NCBI RefSeq assembly: GCF_005405925.1
Contig: NZ_BJHV01000001.1
Coordinates: forward strand, 8,680,001-8,744,000
Origin: Streptomyces antimycoticus
GTDB lineage: Bacteria > Actinomycetota > Actinomycetes > Streptomycetales > Streptomycetaceae
Direction of reading: 5' to 3'
Length of the DNA: 64,000 nt
Part shown: piece by piece, positions 46,573 through 56,167 of the stretch
Numbering within the stretch: the first letter of the stretch is position 1
Layout: each line of letters begins with the position of its first letter
Notes under the pieces: generated by a model
Seen by the model: the letters and a program-made list of their open reading frames with translations, nothing else
What the model was told of the DNA's origin: nothing
Databases searched by the model: none
Translations under genes and position numbers: made by a program

Positions 46573-46990
46573 GGGCCCTCAGATCGCGCTGGTCGCGACC
46601 ACCGTCTTCTTCTTCGTATGGATCTCCACGATGGCCGCCGTGATGGGCGTCGCCGAGGGCTACCGGGAGGCCGGGCAGGTGTTCGGCGCCGGTCCCTGGC
46701 AGATGTTCCGCCATGTCCTGCTGCCCGCCTCGCTGCCACAGGTCCTGGTCGGCATGCGGGTCGCGTCCGGAGTGGCGGTGCTGGTCATCGTCGCCTCCGA
46801 GCAGATCGCCGCGAACGACGGCCTCGGCCATCTGATCTTCGACTCGCGGACGCTGTTCCAGAACGACGTGATGTTCGTCGGCATCGTCTGCGTGGCCGTG
46901 CTCGGCGTGGTCTTCTCCGAACTCGTCCGCTTCATCGGCCGTCGGCTCACCCCCTGGGCGCCGCGGGACCGCGGCCGACCCCGGCCCTGA
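46085..46990 (+). CDS. ABC transporter permease (SsuC/TauC-like)
   Basis: The product has 301 residues from ATG 46085, with GGGGAAG upstream. Six helices; the EAA-like loop is EAGQVFGAGPWQMFRHVLLPASLPQVLVGMR, typical of nitrate/sulfonate/taurine permeases. The C-terminus VVFSELVRFIGRRLTPW is also normal. With the ATPase and the lipoprotein downstream it forms a small-molecule importer, substrate unknown. Confidence 0.9.
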   Translation: MKGESTAPSAPTARPGAVDGGPAETVLVRRPGPGERDPVRAHRRRRGIELALALAVPSALILLWQLAADQHWIDSRIYPAPSTIAADGWQRAADGKLWPDVWATLQRVVAGYALGTAAGYLFGLVMGALRMVRAALEPLLDALYVVPKLALLPVFLNMFGLGEGPQIALVATTVFFFVWISTMAAVMGVAEGYREAGQVFGAGPWQMFRHVLLPASLPQVLVGMRVASGVAVLVIVASEQIAANDGLGHLIFDSRTLFQNDVMFVGIVCVAVLGVVFSELVRFIGRRLTPWAPRDRGRPRP

Positions 46991-47034
46991 CCCTCACCCC
47001 GGCCCTGACCCTCACCCCGGCTCCGACCCCCAGC
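46981..47034. repeat. 18-bp tandem repeat between permease and binding-protein genes
   Basis: CCGGCCCTGACCCTCACC occurs twice exactly (46981-46998, 46999-47016) and a third, diverged copy follows to 47034. The first copy covers the permease's last codons and stop. Confidence 0.8.
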
Positions 47035-47051
47035 CCCGGAAGGCGGCCCCC

Positions 47052-48206
47052 ATGGCCCGGAGACCCTCCCTCGCCCGCGCCCTGATCACGGGCGTGATCC
47101 TGTTCGGCGTCCTCGGCTCCCTCGCCGCCTGCGACGCGCAGACCTCGGAGTCGGCGCGCTCGGGCACATCGGCGGGGCCTCGCCCGATCACCCCGGTGGC
47201 GGGCTGCGCCAAGGGCTGGACCGACCCCGCCGCCGCGTCCGCCGCCCGCGCGCCCGCCCGTTGCGCGCCTGGCGCGCCCGCGCCGAAGCCGCTGAAGAAG
47301 AAGACGAAGATCGTCGTTTCCGCCAGCACGCTGACCGCCGAGTACCTCGCGCCGCTGCGGATCGCCATGGCGAAGGGCGAGTTCAGCAAGGAGAAGCTCG
47401 ATGTCGAACTGAAGCTGCTGCCCACCCCGGACGCGCTTCCGCTGCTCGCCAAGGGCGATATCGACGTCCAGTACGCGGCGCCGGAGGCCGCCGTGCTCAA
47501 CGGCATCCGCCAGGGGTTCGCCATTCGCTGGGTCGCCGGCAACTTCACCCCCGCGCCCGGCTCCAAGAGTGGCTTCTGGACCAGGCTGAAACCGGGGGAG
47601 AGGGCGGACGAGGTCAGCCTCAAGGACCGCACGGTCGGCACGCTCATCGGCAAGGGCTCGGTCATCATGTATCCGATGGAGAAGGTGCTCTCCGCGCACA
47701 AGGCCGACGTGGACAGCGTCCGCTTCCAGCAGCTCGGCCCGGCCGAGGTCCTCACCTCGCTGAAGAACGGTGGAGTGGACGCGGCATGGCTGCTCGACCC
47801 GGTGTGGCGCCAGGTGGACGGCGACGCGGACTACGCCTTCCTCGGCGGCCAGCCGCGCGGCGAACCGCTCGGCGGGCTGTTGTTCGGCCCCGATCTGCTG
47901 ACCGAGGACCCGGACGCGGGCGTGGCGTTCCTGCGCGCCTACATCCGCACCGTCAACACCTACTTCGCCGGGGACTACAAGAAGGACACGGCGTTCCTCG
48001 ACGACCTCGGCGAAGCGCTCAAGACCGAGCCGGACACACTGGCCGCCGTGCCGTCGCTGCGCATGGACTGGGAGATTCGCGCGGGCACGGTGGACCGGCT
48101 GCAGAAGGCGTACGCCACCGCCGGGGTGGTCGAGGGCGACCCCCTGCCCGAGCACCAGGTCGTGGACCGCTCGTTCTACGCGGAGGCGGTCGGCCACCAG
48201 CCCTAG
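47052..48206 (+). CDS. ABC substrate-binding lipoprotein (SsuA/NMT1-like)
   Basis: The product has 384 residues. Signal peptide with lipobox LAAC (residues 24-27), a low-complexity Ala/Pro linker to about residue 82, then an NMT1/SsuA-type periplasmic-binding domain (IVVSASTLTAEYLAPLRIAMAKGEFSKEKLDVELKLL, KGDIDVQYAAPEAAVLNGI). It captures the ligand for the SsuBC-type pair just upstream. Aliphatic sulfonate, taurine or a thiamine precursor are possible; the sequence does not decide. Confidence 0.88.
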   Translation: MARRPSLARALITGVILFGVLGSLAACDAQTSESARSGTSAGPRPITPVAGCAKGWTDPAAASAARAPARCAPGAPAPKPLKKKTKIVVSASTLTAEYLAPLRIAMAKGEFSKEKLDVELKLLPTPDALPLLAKGDIDVQYAAPEAAVLNGIRQGFAIRWVAGNFTPAPGSKSGFWTRLKPGERADEVSLKDRTVGTLIGKGSVIMYPMEKVLSAHKADVDSVRFQQLGPAEVLTSLKNGGVDAAWLLDPVWRQVDGDADYAFLGGQPRGEPLGGLLFGPDLLTEDPDAGVAFLRAYIRTVNTYFAGDYKKDTAFLDDLGEALKTEPDTLAAVPSLRMDWEIRAGTVDRLQKAYATAGVVEGDPLPEHQVVDRSFYAEAVGHQP

Positions 48207-48243
48207 ACCATCGGGCCCGCACCATGACCCGCTCGCCCGGAGC

Positions 48244-49163
48244 TCATCGTAGGCGGACCCAGGCCTGCACGGCCAAGTGGTCGCTGGGGCGCAGGTTGTT
48301 CTTGGTGAAGATATTGGTCTCGGTGTGATCGGTCGTGACCATAGGGTCGGAGAGGATCCAGTCGATGCGGTCGCCGTTCGGCACGAGTGGCTTTTGGCGA
48401 TGGCCACAGTGCGTGCCGTAGGCGTTGGCCCGCGTGGCGGCGGTGTCCCAGGTGTCGACGAGTCCGCCACGGTTGAGCAGCCTGGTGTAGACCCGGTTGT
48501 CGTGGGCGACGGAGTTGAAGTCACCGGTCACGAGAAATGGCCTGGAGGGGGGACGGTTGGAGATCCAGTCACCGATGAGAGCGGCACTCTTCAGGCGGAC
48601 GTCCTGGCTTTGGGGTCCGTTGTCGAAGTGGGTGTTGAGTACGTAGAACTTTCGTCCCCCGTCGTGCTTGTCCTTGAAGAGGATCCAGGTGGCCGTGCGG
48701 ACGTGCTGGCCGCCCCATGTGTTCGAGCCGACCGTGTGGGGATTGCCCGAGAGCCAGAACGTGTGGTGATCGACGACCTGCAGACGGCGGACGTCGTAGA
48801 AGATCGCATTGATCGTGCCGTTGCGGCCGCCCTCAGCACCCTCGCCGAGCCAGCGGTAGTTCTCTCCGAGGTCACGGCCGACCTGGCTCACCTGCCGGTA
48901 GGTGGCGCCTTCCTGAGTGCCCACAATATGCGGCTGTGCCTGCCGTAACATCGCCTTCGCCACCGGCCTGCGCTTCGACCACTTCGGCCCCGTGGTGCCC
49001 TGACCTTCAAGGTTGTACGTCATGATCTGCAGTTGGGGCTCTGGCTCTCGACTCCCCATGCGGATGGCGCAGGGAGAGCCGCACTCGCAAGAGGTGCTGC
49101 GATGGCCGTGGCCAACGCGGCCTTCAGGCCGGCACGTCGGGTAAACCGACTCTTGTCCCACAC
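48244..49163 (-). pseudogene. Secreted endonuclease/exonuclease/phosphatase-family gene with out-of-frame signal peptide
   Basis: From GTG 49163 (GAGGGAG upstream) a twin-arginine signal peptide is encoded (SRFTRRAGLKAALATAIAAPLASAA), but that frame stops after GVESQSPNCRS. The mature domain continues in another frame: QLQIMTYNLEGQ, QPHIVGTQEG, VLNTHFDNGPQSQDVRLKSA, FLVTGDFNSV and PSDHLAVQAWVRL, a complete catalytic set for DNase I/sphingomyelinase-like phosphodiesterases. A single-base loss near 49045-49055 explains it. In the present sequence no secreted full-length protein can be made unless this is a sequencing error. Confidence 0.8.
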
Positions 49164-49364
49164 GAAAAGGCTCCCTCAAGGCGCAGGGTGATGGTGTGTA
49201 AACCTGACAGGCAGCAGAGTGCCGGGCACCCGCCCTCAACACATCACGGACTCCGCGCATTCATCCGTACGCGGCTCTGCGCGTTCAGGTGTACGCCAAA
49301 CGTCCCCGATCCGTGCGTGAAAGGCTCTTGCGCCGGGCCGCCGCCCTATAGTCCGCTGACCCCC

Positions 49365-50972
49365 ATGAGGAGCATGAGGGTCATGAGCGTCATGAGGAAG
49401 CGGAGCCTGGCCACCCTGAGCGCCGCGCTGGTCGTGGGTTCGCTCTGCGCGGGCGCACCGCAACCGCGGGCGGAGGCCGCCGACTCCGGCGGGGGCGTTC
49501 CGGCGCCGCCGGCCGGTTCCGCCACGGGACTCGGGGTCGATCTCGACACCGTGACGATCCCCGAACTCCAGGCGCGCATGGCGGGCGGCTCGCTGACCTC
49601 GTCGGCGCTGACCAGCGCCTATCTGCGGCGGATCAAGGCCATCGACCCCACGATCCACGCGGTGCTGCGCACCGACCCGACCGCCCTGCGGCAGGCGGCC
49701 GCCAGCGACGTCAGGCACCGGCACGGCGCCACCCGCGGCCCGCTCGACGGCATCCCGGTCCTGCTCAAGGACAACGTGAACACCCGCGGCCTGCCCACGA
49801 CCGCCGGGTCGCTGGCGCTGGCCGGCAGCCCGCCGGACACGGATGCCGCCCTGGTGACGCGACTGCGCGACGCGGGGGTGGTGATCCTCGGCAAGACCAA
49901 TCTGTCCGAGTGGGCCAACTTCCGTGCCGCTAAGCCGACTTCGGGCTGGTCGGCCGTGGGTGGGCAGACCAACAACCCCTACGTACTGGACCGGAACCCA
50001 TGCGGCTCGTCCGCCGGTTCGGGCGCCGCGCTCGCCGCGTCGCTGGCGCAGGTGGCGATCGGTACCGAGACGGACGGCTCCATCGTGTGCCCGGCCGGGA
50101 TGAACGGGGTGGTCGGCCACAAGCCCAGTCTCGGCCTCGTCAGCCAGGACGGAGTGGTCCCGATCTCCGCCGAGCAGGACACCGCCGGGCCCATGGCGCG
50201 CAACGTGATCGACACCGCGCTCACCTTCTCGGTGCTCAGCGGCGGCCGCGGCGAGTCCAAGCTGACCAGCCCGGGCGGGCTGCGCGGCAAACGCATCGGC
50301 CTGTGGCGGCTGCCCTCGCTCGGCCCCGAGGTGGACGCCGTGATGACCCGTACCGCGAAGCGGCTGCGTACCGCGGGAGCCGAGGTCGTCGAGGTGACAC
50401 CGCCGTATCAGCAGCGGCTGGCCGAGCTCGAATTCCCCGCGCTGCTCAGCGAGTTCCACCGGGACATCGACGCCTATCTCGCCACTCGTGAGGGGCCGCG
50501 CAACCTCGCCGAGCTGATCGAATTCAACCGCACCCACCCGGGGGAGCAGACCTGCTTCGCCGGTCAGGAGCTGTTCGAACAGGCTCTTGCCGCGCCTGCC
50601 ACCACCGACCCGGAATACCGGGCCATGCGCGCCGAGTTGAAGGACCTCTCCCGGCGTTCTATCGACGAGACCATGGCCACCCACCACCTGGACGCCATCG
50701 CCTCGCCGACCAACCCGCCCGCCTGGACGACCGACTGCGCACGGGGCGACAACGACGTGATCCCGTCCTCGACCCCCGCGGCTGTGGCCGGATACCCCTC
50801 CCTGTCGGTGCCCGCCGGATTCGTGGACGAACTGCCCGTGGGCCTGCTCCTGATGGCCGGTGACCACGAGGACGGCGAGCTCCTGTCGCTGGGCGCCGCG
50901 GCGGAGCGGCGACTTCACGCCTGGCGGGCGCCGCGCTATCTGCCGTCGGTGGGGACCGGCGCCGCTCGCTGA
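49365..50972 (+). CDS. Secreted amidase (amidase signature family)
   Basis: The product has 535 residues; four in-frame ATGs in a 9-bp repeat (49365, 49374, 49383, 49392) leave the exact start open. Signal peptide SLATLSAALVVGSLCAGAPQPRAEA. The Ser-cisSer-Lys triad is complete: Lys in VLLKDNVNT, Ser in NPCGSSAGSGAA, nucleophile Ser in GTETDGSIVCPA. It hydrolyses an unknown amide outside the cell. No partner gene suggests the substrate. Confidence 0.9.
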   Translation: MRSMRVMSVMRKRSLATLSAALVVGSLCAGAPQPRAEAADSGGGVPAPPAGSATGLGVDLDTVTIPELQARMAGGSLTSSALTSAYLRRIKAIDPTIHAVLRTDPTALRQAAASDVRHRHGATRGPLDGIPVLLKDNVNTRGLPTTAGSLALAGSPPDTDAALVTRLRDAGVVILGKTNLSEWANFRAAKPTSGWSAVGGQTNNPYVLDRNPCGSSAGSGAALAASLAQVAIGTETDGSIVCPAGMNGVVGHKPSLGLVSQDGVVPISAEQDTAGPMARNVIDTALTFSVLSGGRGESKLTSPGGLRGKRIGLWRLPSLGPEVDAVMTRTAKRLRTAGAEVVEVTPPYQQRLAELEFPALLSEFHRDIDAYLATREGPRNLAELIEFNRTHPGEQTCFAGQELFEQALAAPATTDPEYRAMRAELKDLSRRSIDETMATHHLDAIASPTNPPAWTTDCARGDNDVIPSSTPAAVAGYPSLSVPAGFVDELPVGLLLMAGDHEDGELLSLGAAAERRLHAWRAPRYLPSVGTGAAR

Positions 50973-51138
50973 ACGGTCCGGCCGTGGCGTCCGGCCCCGG
51001 GGCACCGCCCGGACGCCACCGGCCACCGGCCGGCCGGACGCCACCGGCCACCGACCAGATCGCGACATCTTCCACCGCACCCGAACGGGCGTCGGAAACT
51101 GCCCCAATGGCCACAGATTCTCGCGCTAGTGTGCGCGC

Positions 51139-52080
51139 GTGAGCCTTCATGTCGTCATAGGATTCGGGCCCGCCGGAGCGGCCACCGCTCGGCTGCTGGC
51201 CGAAATGGGCCATTCGGTACGGGTCGTCACCACATCGGGCCGAAGCCCCGAACCGGGCATCGAGCATGTCGCGCTGGACGCGACGGACAGCGCACGACTG
51301 ACCGAGGCCGCGCAGGGCGCGGCCGCCATCTACAGCTGTGCCGCACCGCCCTACCACCGCTGGGCGAGCGACTGGCCGCCGCTGGCCTCGTCGCTGTGCG
51401 CGGCCGCCGAGGCGACCGGGGCCGTCCTGGTCATCCTGGGCAACCTCTACGGCTACGGCCCGGTGGACGGCCCCATGACCGAGGAGCTGCCGCTCGCGGC
51501 GACCGGCACCAAGGGCCGGGTGCGCGCCGCCGTGTGGGAGCAGGCGCGGGACCTCCATGAGCAGGGCCGGATCAAGGCGGTCGAGGTACGGGCGTCGGAC
51601 TTCTTCGGGCCCGGTGTGACCGACGGCGGGCATCTGGCCGCGCGGGTCATGCCCAAGGTGCTGCGCGGCAAGCCGGTCTCCTCGCTCGGGGACCCGGACA
51701 CCCCGCACAGCTGGAGCTATATCCCCGATGTGGCCGCCGCCCTGGCCGAGGTCGCGGGCGAGGAGCGGGCCTGGGGCCGGGCCTGGCACGTACCGACGGC
51801 GCCCGCGCAATCCACCCGGGAGATGGTCGACCGCCTCGCCACGCAGGCGGAGACCGGGCCGGTCGCGGTGCGCAGGCTGCCGTCCGCCGTGCTGGGTCTG
51901 GCGTCGCTTGTCTCCCCGCTGCTGAGGGAACTGAAGGAGGTCCGCTACCAGTTCGACCGTCCGTTCGTCGTGGATGCGAGCGCCTACGAAGCCGCGTTCG
52001 CGGTGCGCGCCACTCCCGTCGACGAGCAGGTCAAGACGACGGTGGAGTGGTGGCGTGAGCGACTGTCCACCGCCGGGTGA
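51139..52080 (+). CDS. NAD(P)-dependent epimerase/reductase (extended SDR-like)
   Basis: The product has 313 residues from GTG 51139. The N-terminal fold is HVVIGFGPAGAATARLLAEMGHSVRVVTTS. The expected tyrosine region lies in GNLYGYGPVDGPMTEE, and the C-terminal half (SWSYIPDVAAALAEV) matches atypical SDRs. The stop overlaps the start of the KS-ACP-oxoamine synthase gene (GTGA), so the two proteins are made together; a reducing or epimerising step on that enzyme's aminoketone product is a reasonable inference. Confidence 0.85.
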   Translation: MSLHVVIGFGPAGAATARLLAEMGHSVRVVTTSGRSPEPGIEHVALDATDSARLTEAAQGAAAIYSCAAPPYHRWASDWPPLASSLCAAAEATGAVLVILGNLYGYGPVDGPMTEELPLAATGTKGRVRAAVWEQARDLHEQGRIKAVEVRASDFFGPGVTDGGHLAARVMPKVLRGKPVSSLGDPDTPHSWSYIPDVAAALAEVAGEERAWGRAWHVPTAPAQSTREMVDRLATQAETGPVAVRRLPSAVLGLASLVSPLLRELKEVRYQFDRPFVVDASAYEAAFAVRATPVDEQVKTTVEWWRERLSTAG

Positions 52081-55000
52081 CATCCGTGACAGCGAAGGGT
52101 TCCCAAGTGGATGCAGCTGGTACGCGGCGTGATGACGTCGCGATCGTGGGAATGGCCTGCCGGTTCCCGGGGGCGCGGGACGTCAACCAGTACTGGCGGC
52201 TCCTCACCGAGCCGCGGGCGCAGTTCACAGCCGTCCCCGACTCGCGGTGGCGCACCGCCACCTTCCTCAGCGACAACTTACGTGACACATCCTCGGCCTA
52301 CACGGACACCATGGCCCTGCTGCCGGACGTGGGCCACTTCGACGCGGCGCACTACGGCATCCCGCCACGGCGGGCCAAATCGATGGATCCGCAGGGCCGG
52401 CTGCTGATCGACCTGGCCCGGGAGGCGATCCAGGACGCCGGATGGGAGGCCGAGGGCTTCGACCGCGAGGAGACCTCGGTGATCACGGCGCTCACCGAGA
52501 GCGGCTACCGCGAACTCAGCACCATGCAGATCCGGATGCGCCAGCTGACCGGCGGCGAGTTCGGGGCGCGGGCGGGCGACCCCCGGTGGCCGGAGACGGT
52601 CCGCGCGGTGGACGGGCTGCACGGCTCCTCCGTGGCCGGGCTGCTGCTCAACATGGGGCCGAACACCGTCAGTTCGGTCTTCGATCTGCACGGTGAGAGC
52701 TATGCGCTGGACTCGGCGTGCTCCGGTGGACTCATGGCCGTGGCCAACGCCGTGTTCGCACTGCGCGCGGGCCGCTGCCGGATCGCGCTCGCGGGCGGCG
52801 CCCAGCTGATCCTCGCCCCGGACCTGCTGGTGGGGCTGTGCCGGATCGGCGCCATCTCGCGCAGCGGCAGATGCCTGCCGTTCGGCGCGGAGGCCGATGG
52901 CTTCGTCCTGGGGGAGGGCGCCGGGGTCCTGGCGCTGCGCCCGCTGGCCGACGCGCTGGCCGCCGGTGACCGCGTCTACGCGGTGATCCGGGGCGTGGGC
53001 ACGGCCAACGACGGGACCGTACAGGGCGGTATGCACCCCCAGGCGGCCGGTCAGCTCAGGGCCCTGCGCCGGGCCTACCGCGACGCGGACCTGGCCCCGG
53101 ACGCGGTGGGATACCTCGAGGCGCACGGCACCGGGACCACGGTCGGCGATCCGGTCGAGGTCGGTGTGCTGCGGGAACTGCGGGGCGAGCGGGGCGCACC
53201 CGCCTTCCTCGGCGCGGTGAAGGCGGTCGTCGGGCACGCGCTCAACGCCGCGGGGATCGCCGGACTCGTCAAGACCGTACTGGCCGTGCACCGGGGGGTG
53301 ATACCGCCGCAGCCGGACTTCGACCTGGCCGACCGCTCCGGACTCGACGCCGCGCGGCTGGCCATCCCGACGAAGCCGACCGGCTGGCCCGACCCCGGGC
53401 AGCCGCGCCGGGCGGGGGTGAGCGCCTTCGGCTTCGGCGGCACCGGTGTCCATCTGGTGGTGGAGGAGTGCGCCACGGCACCGGCCCGCCCCGCACCGGA
53501 CGGCGGACCGCATCTGCTGGTGCTCAGCGCCCGCGACCGGGCCGGACTGGCCCGCTACGCCCGGGAGCTGGCCCACACCCTCGCCGATGACCGGCCGCCG
53601 CTGGCCAGCGTGGCGGACACCCTGGCCCGCCGGGCTCCCCTCGCCGAACGCCTCGCCCTGGTGGCGGAGGACGCCGCCGACGCCGTCACCCGGCTGACCG
53701 CGGCGGCCGAGGCGGTGGCCGCCGGCCGCACCGGGGATCTCGGGGCGGGGCTGGTGGCCGGCACCGTGCCACCCGGCGAGCTGCCGGAGGCCGCCGTGCC
53801 GGAGCCGGGCTCGCTGCCCGCGGACGCCCGTTCGGCCGCACTCGCCCAGCTCGCACAGCGCGCGGTCACCGGCGCGGGGCTTCGCCCGGTGGGGGAGCGC
53901 ATACCCCCCATCACCCTGCCGCCGAGCCCGCTCGCTCCGCGCCACCACTGGGTGGTGGACGAGTCGGCGCGCGCTCCCGAGGAAGAGGACACCTCCCACG
54001 CCCTCGGGGCGGTGGGGGAGGGCCGGACCGGGCCGCTGGGCGCGCCCGCGGCGGCGCGGGGCGGCGGGGCGTCCGCCGGGTCCATCGTGCTCGAAGAGCT
54101 GTCGCGGACCGGCGTCTTCCCGCTCGCCGACTTGACCGAGCGGATGCAACTGGTGGCCGACCTCGGCTTCGACTCCCTGATGCTGCAGGAGCTGGAAGTC
54201 AACATCGGCAAGCGCATACCGGGATTCCGCACCGAGGAGATCTTCTCGCCCGACCTCACCGTGGAACGGCTGGTCGCGCTCGTTGATCCGCACCTCACAC
54301 CGGAGCCGGCCGCCGGTGCGCCGCTGCCCCAGCAGACGCGGGCGGACTGGGACGCGGCGAGTGCCTGCGCCGATGACTTCCCCGAGGTGCGCCAGTTCGA
54401 GGAGCGCTTGAGCGCGATCGTCGGCAGCGGCGCGGACTTCCCGTACTTCCGCGTCCATCAGGGCAACATCCGCGATACGACCGTGATCGACGGACGGCCG
54501 TACCTGTCCTTCGGCAGCTACAACTACCTCGGGCTCTCCGGCCATCCGGCGGTCAACGAGGCCGTGCACCAGGCGGTGGACCGGTACGGCACCTCGGTCT
54601 CCGCGAGCCGGGTGCTCTCCGGCGAGCGCGAGCTGACCGTACGGCTGGAGCGGGCGCTCGCCGACTTCCTCGGCGTCCCGGACTGCCTGGCGCTGGTCAG
54701 CGGCCACGCCACCAATGTCACCGCGATAGGGCATCTCGTCGGCGCGCGGGACCTTGTGGTGCACGACGCGCTCGCCCACGACAGCATCCTCCAGGGCTGC
54801 GCCCTGTCCGGGGCGGCGCGGCGCCCCTTCCCCCACAACGACATCGGCGGGCTGGAGGACGCGCTGCGGCGCAACCGGTCCCGGTTCAGACGGGTGCTGA
54901 TCGCCGTCGAGGGCGCCTACAGCATGGACGGCGACCTGGTCGACCTGCCCGCCGTGATCGAGCTGAAGCGGCGCTACGGCGCCCTGCTGATGGTCGATGA

Positions 55001-55562
55001 GGCGCACAGCATCGGCACGGTGGGCGAACGCGGCCGTGGCGTGGGCGAGTTCTTCGGCGTCGACCGGTCCGGTGTGGATCTGTGGATGGGCACCCTCTCC
55101 AAGACGTTCGCCAGCTGCGGCGGCTATCTCGGCGGCTCGGCCCGGATGGTGCGGTGGCTGCGGCATACGCTGCCCGGCTTCGTCTACAGCGTCGGGCTGA
55201 CCCCCGCCAACGCGGCCGCGGCGCTCGCCGCCACCGAGCTGATCCTCGCGGAGCCGCACCGGGTGGCCGCCCTGCGGCGCAACGCTGAGCTCTTCCTGGG
55301 CCTGGCCGCCGCGGCCGGTCTGGCGACCGGCTCCAGCGCCCACACGCCGATCGTGCCGTGTGTGCTCGGCGACTCGGCGCGGACCCTGCGCGTCGCGGAC
55401 CGGCTCTTCGACCGCGGTGTCATCGCCGATCCGATCTTCCACCCGGCCGTCGAGGAGGGGCTCGCCAGGCTGCGGTTCTTCGTCACCAGCGAGCACCGTG
55501 AGGACGACATCCGGCGCACCGTGGCGGTCCTGGCCGAGGAGGTGGCAGCCGCCGGGGGATGA
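52077..55562 (+). CDS. Hybrid ketosynthase-ACP-alpha-oxoamine synthase
   Basis: The product has 1161 residues. Order: type I ketosynthase (about 20-460; Cys215 in DSACSGG, His350 in EAHGTGT, His387 in GHALNAAG), a KS-AT-linker-like stretch without an acyltransferase, an acyl carrier protein with Ser700 (LGFDSLM), and a PLP-dependent alpha-oxoamine synthase (about 770-1155; SGHATNVTAIGHL, VDEAHSIGTVG, Lys1009 in GTLSKTFASCGG). Such fusions extend an acyl chain and release it by decarboxylative condensation with an amino acid, giving an alpha-aminoketone. A TTA codon at 52278-52280 suggests bldA control. Confidence 0.88.
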   Translation: MTSVTAKGSQVDAAGTRRDDVAIVGMACRFPGARDVNQYWRLLTEPRAQFTAVPDSRWRTATFLSDNLRDTSSAYTDTMALLPDVGHFDAAHYGIPPRRAKSMDPQGRLLIDLAREAIQDAGWEAEGFDREETSVITALTESGYRELSTMQIRMRQLTGGEFGARAGDPRWPETVRAVDGLHGSSVAGLLLNMGPNTVSSVFDLHGESYALDSACSGGLMAVANAVFALRAGRCRIALAGGAQLILAPDLLVGLCRIGAISRSGRCLPFGAEADGFVLGEGAGVLALRPLADALAAGDRVYAVIRGVGTANDGTVQGGMHPQAAGQLRALRRAYRDADLAPDAVGYLEAHGTGTTVGDPVEVGVLRELRGERGAPAFLGAVKAVVGHALNAAGIAGLVKTVLAVHRGVIPPQPDFDLADRSGLDAARLAIPTKPTGWPDPGQPRRAGVSAFGFGGTGVHLVVEECATAPARPAPDGGPHLLVLSARDRAGLARYARELAHTLADDRPPLASVADTLARRAPLAERLALVAEDAADAVTRLTAAAEAVAAGRTGDLGAGLVAGTVPPGELPEAAVPEPGSLPADARSAALAQLAQRAVTGAGLRPVGERIPPITLPPSPLAPRHHWVVDESARAPEEEDTSHALGAVGEGRTGPLGAPAAARGGGASAGSIVLEELSRTGVFPLADLTERMQLVADLGFDSLMLQELEVNIGKRIPGFRTEEIFSPDLTVERLVALVDPHLTPEPAAGAPLPQQTRADWDAASACADDFPEVRQFEERLSAIVGSGADFPYFRVHQGNIRDTTVIDGRPYLSFGSYNYLGLSGHPAVNEAVHQAVDRYGTSVSASRVLSGERELTVRLERALADFLGVPDCLALVSGHATNVTAIGHLVGARDLVVHDALAHDSILQGCALSGAARRPFPHNDIGGLEDALRRNRSRFRRVLIAVEGAYSMDGDLVDLPAVIELKRRYGALLMVDEAHSIGTVGERGRGVGEFFGVDRSGVDLWMGTLSKTFASCGGYLGGSARMVRWLRHTLPGFVYSVGLTPANAAAALAATELILAEPHRVAALRRNAELFLGLAAAAGLATGSSAHTPIVPCVLGDSARTLRVADRLFDRGVIADPIFHPAVEEGLARLRFFVTSEHREDDIRRTVAVLAEEVAAAGG

Positions 55563-55584
55563 GGGGGACACCGTCGGATCCACG

Positions 55585-56154
55585 TCAGATCAGGGTGCGT
55601 TCGATCCGGCTGAGCATGGCGCCCTGTCCGGATTCCCCGGAGTCCTCGGCCGGGGCGGTGCCATGCCGCTCCTCGGTGCCGCCCACCCGCTGGGAGAGCA
55701 GATAGGCGATGATCTCCGCCTCCTGCTCTTGGACGTCGTCGTAGGTCGCGCGCAGGAGCATGTCACGCACGAGGTCGGGGTCGAGGTTGGGGAAGAGGAG
55801 GCGGGCGCTCGCCTCGTCCAGCCAACCCGCCCCGCGATGGCAGCAGATGATGTGGCCCAGCTCATGCAAGATGATGTGCTCCTGATGCGCGCTGGTCGTG
55901 TTGGCGTCGTAGAAGATGAGGTCCTCGTCGCGGGCGGCGACCCACATGCCGCACGGGTGCGTCGCGGGCATCTGCATCGGGACCAGCGTGATGGGGCGGC
56001 CGCGGACCTCGCCGAGATAGCGGCAGAGCTCGGCCACATCGGCCACCTCCGGCAGGTCGAGGTCGGCGATCCGCCGCGCACCGGCCTTCCGGAGCTTCTT
56101 GAGCTGACTGCGCCGGTCGTGGTCGGCCGACCGTCCCTTGTTGGCGCCCCTCAC
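55585..56154 (-). CDS. ImmA/IrrE-type metallopeptidase-like protein
   Basis: The product has 189 residues from GTG 56154. The zinc-peptidase motif HELGH lies in HIILHELGHIICCHRG, preceded by an N-terminal DLDLPEVADVAELCRYLGEVRGRPITLVP segment seen in Streptomyces regulator-linked peptidases. It follows the XRE gene by 13 bp on the same strand. By family knowledge such pairs cleave or sense a partner repressor; direct evidence is lacking. Confidence 0.85.
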   Translation of the reverse strand: MRGANKGRSADHDRRSQLKKLRKAGARRIADLDLPEVADVAELCRYLGEVRGRPITLVPMQMPATHPCGMWVAARDEDLIFYDANTTSAHQEHIILHELGHIICCHRGAGWLDEASARLLFPNLDPDLVRDMLLRATYDDVQEQEAEIIAYLLSQRVGGTEERHGTAPAEDSGESGQGAMLSRIERTLI

Positions 56155-56167
56155 CCAGCCGCACCCC

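Noticed and set aside
32936..47034. CRISPR-like arrays at the tandem repeats (32936-32992, 46981-47034)
   Set aside because: Units are directly adjacent with no unique spacers and no cas genes nearby; they are small minisatellites.
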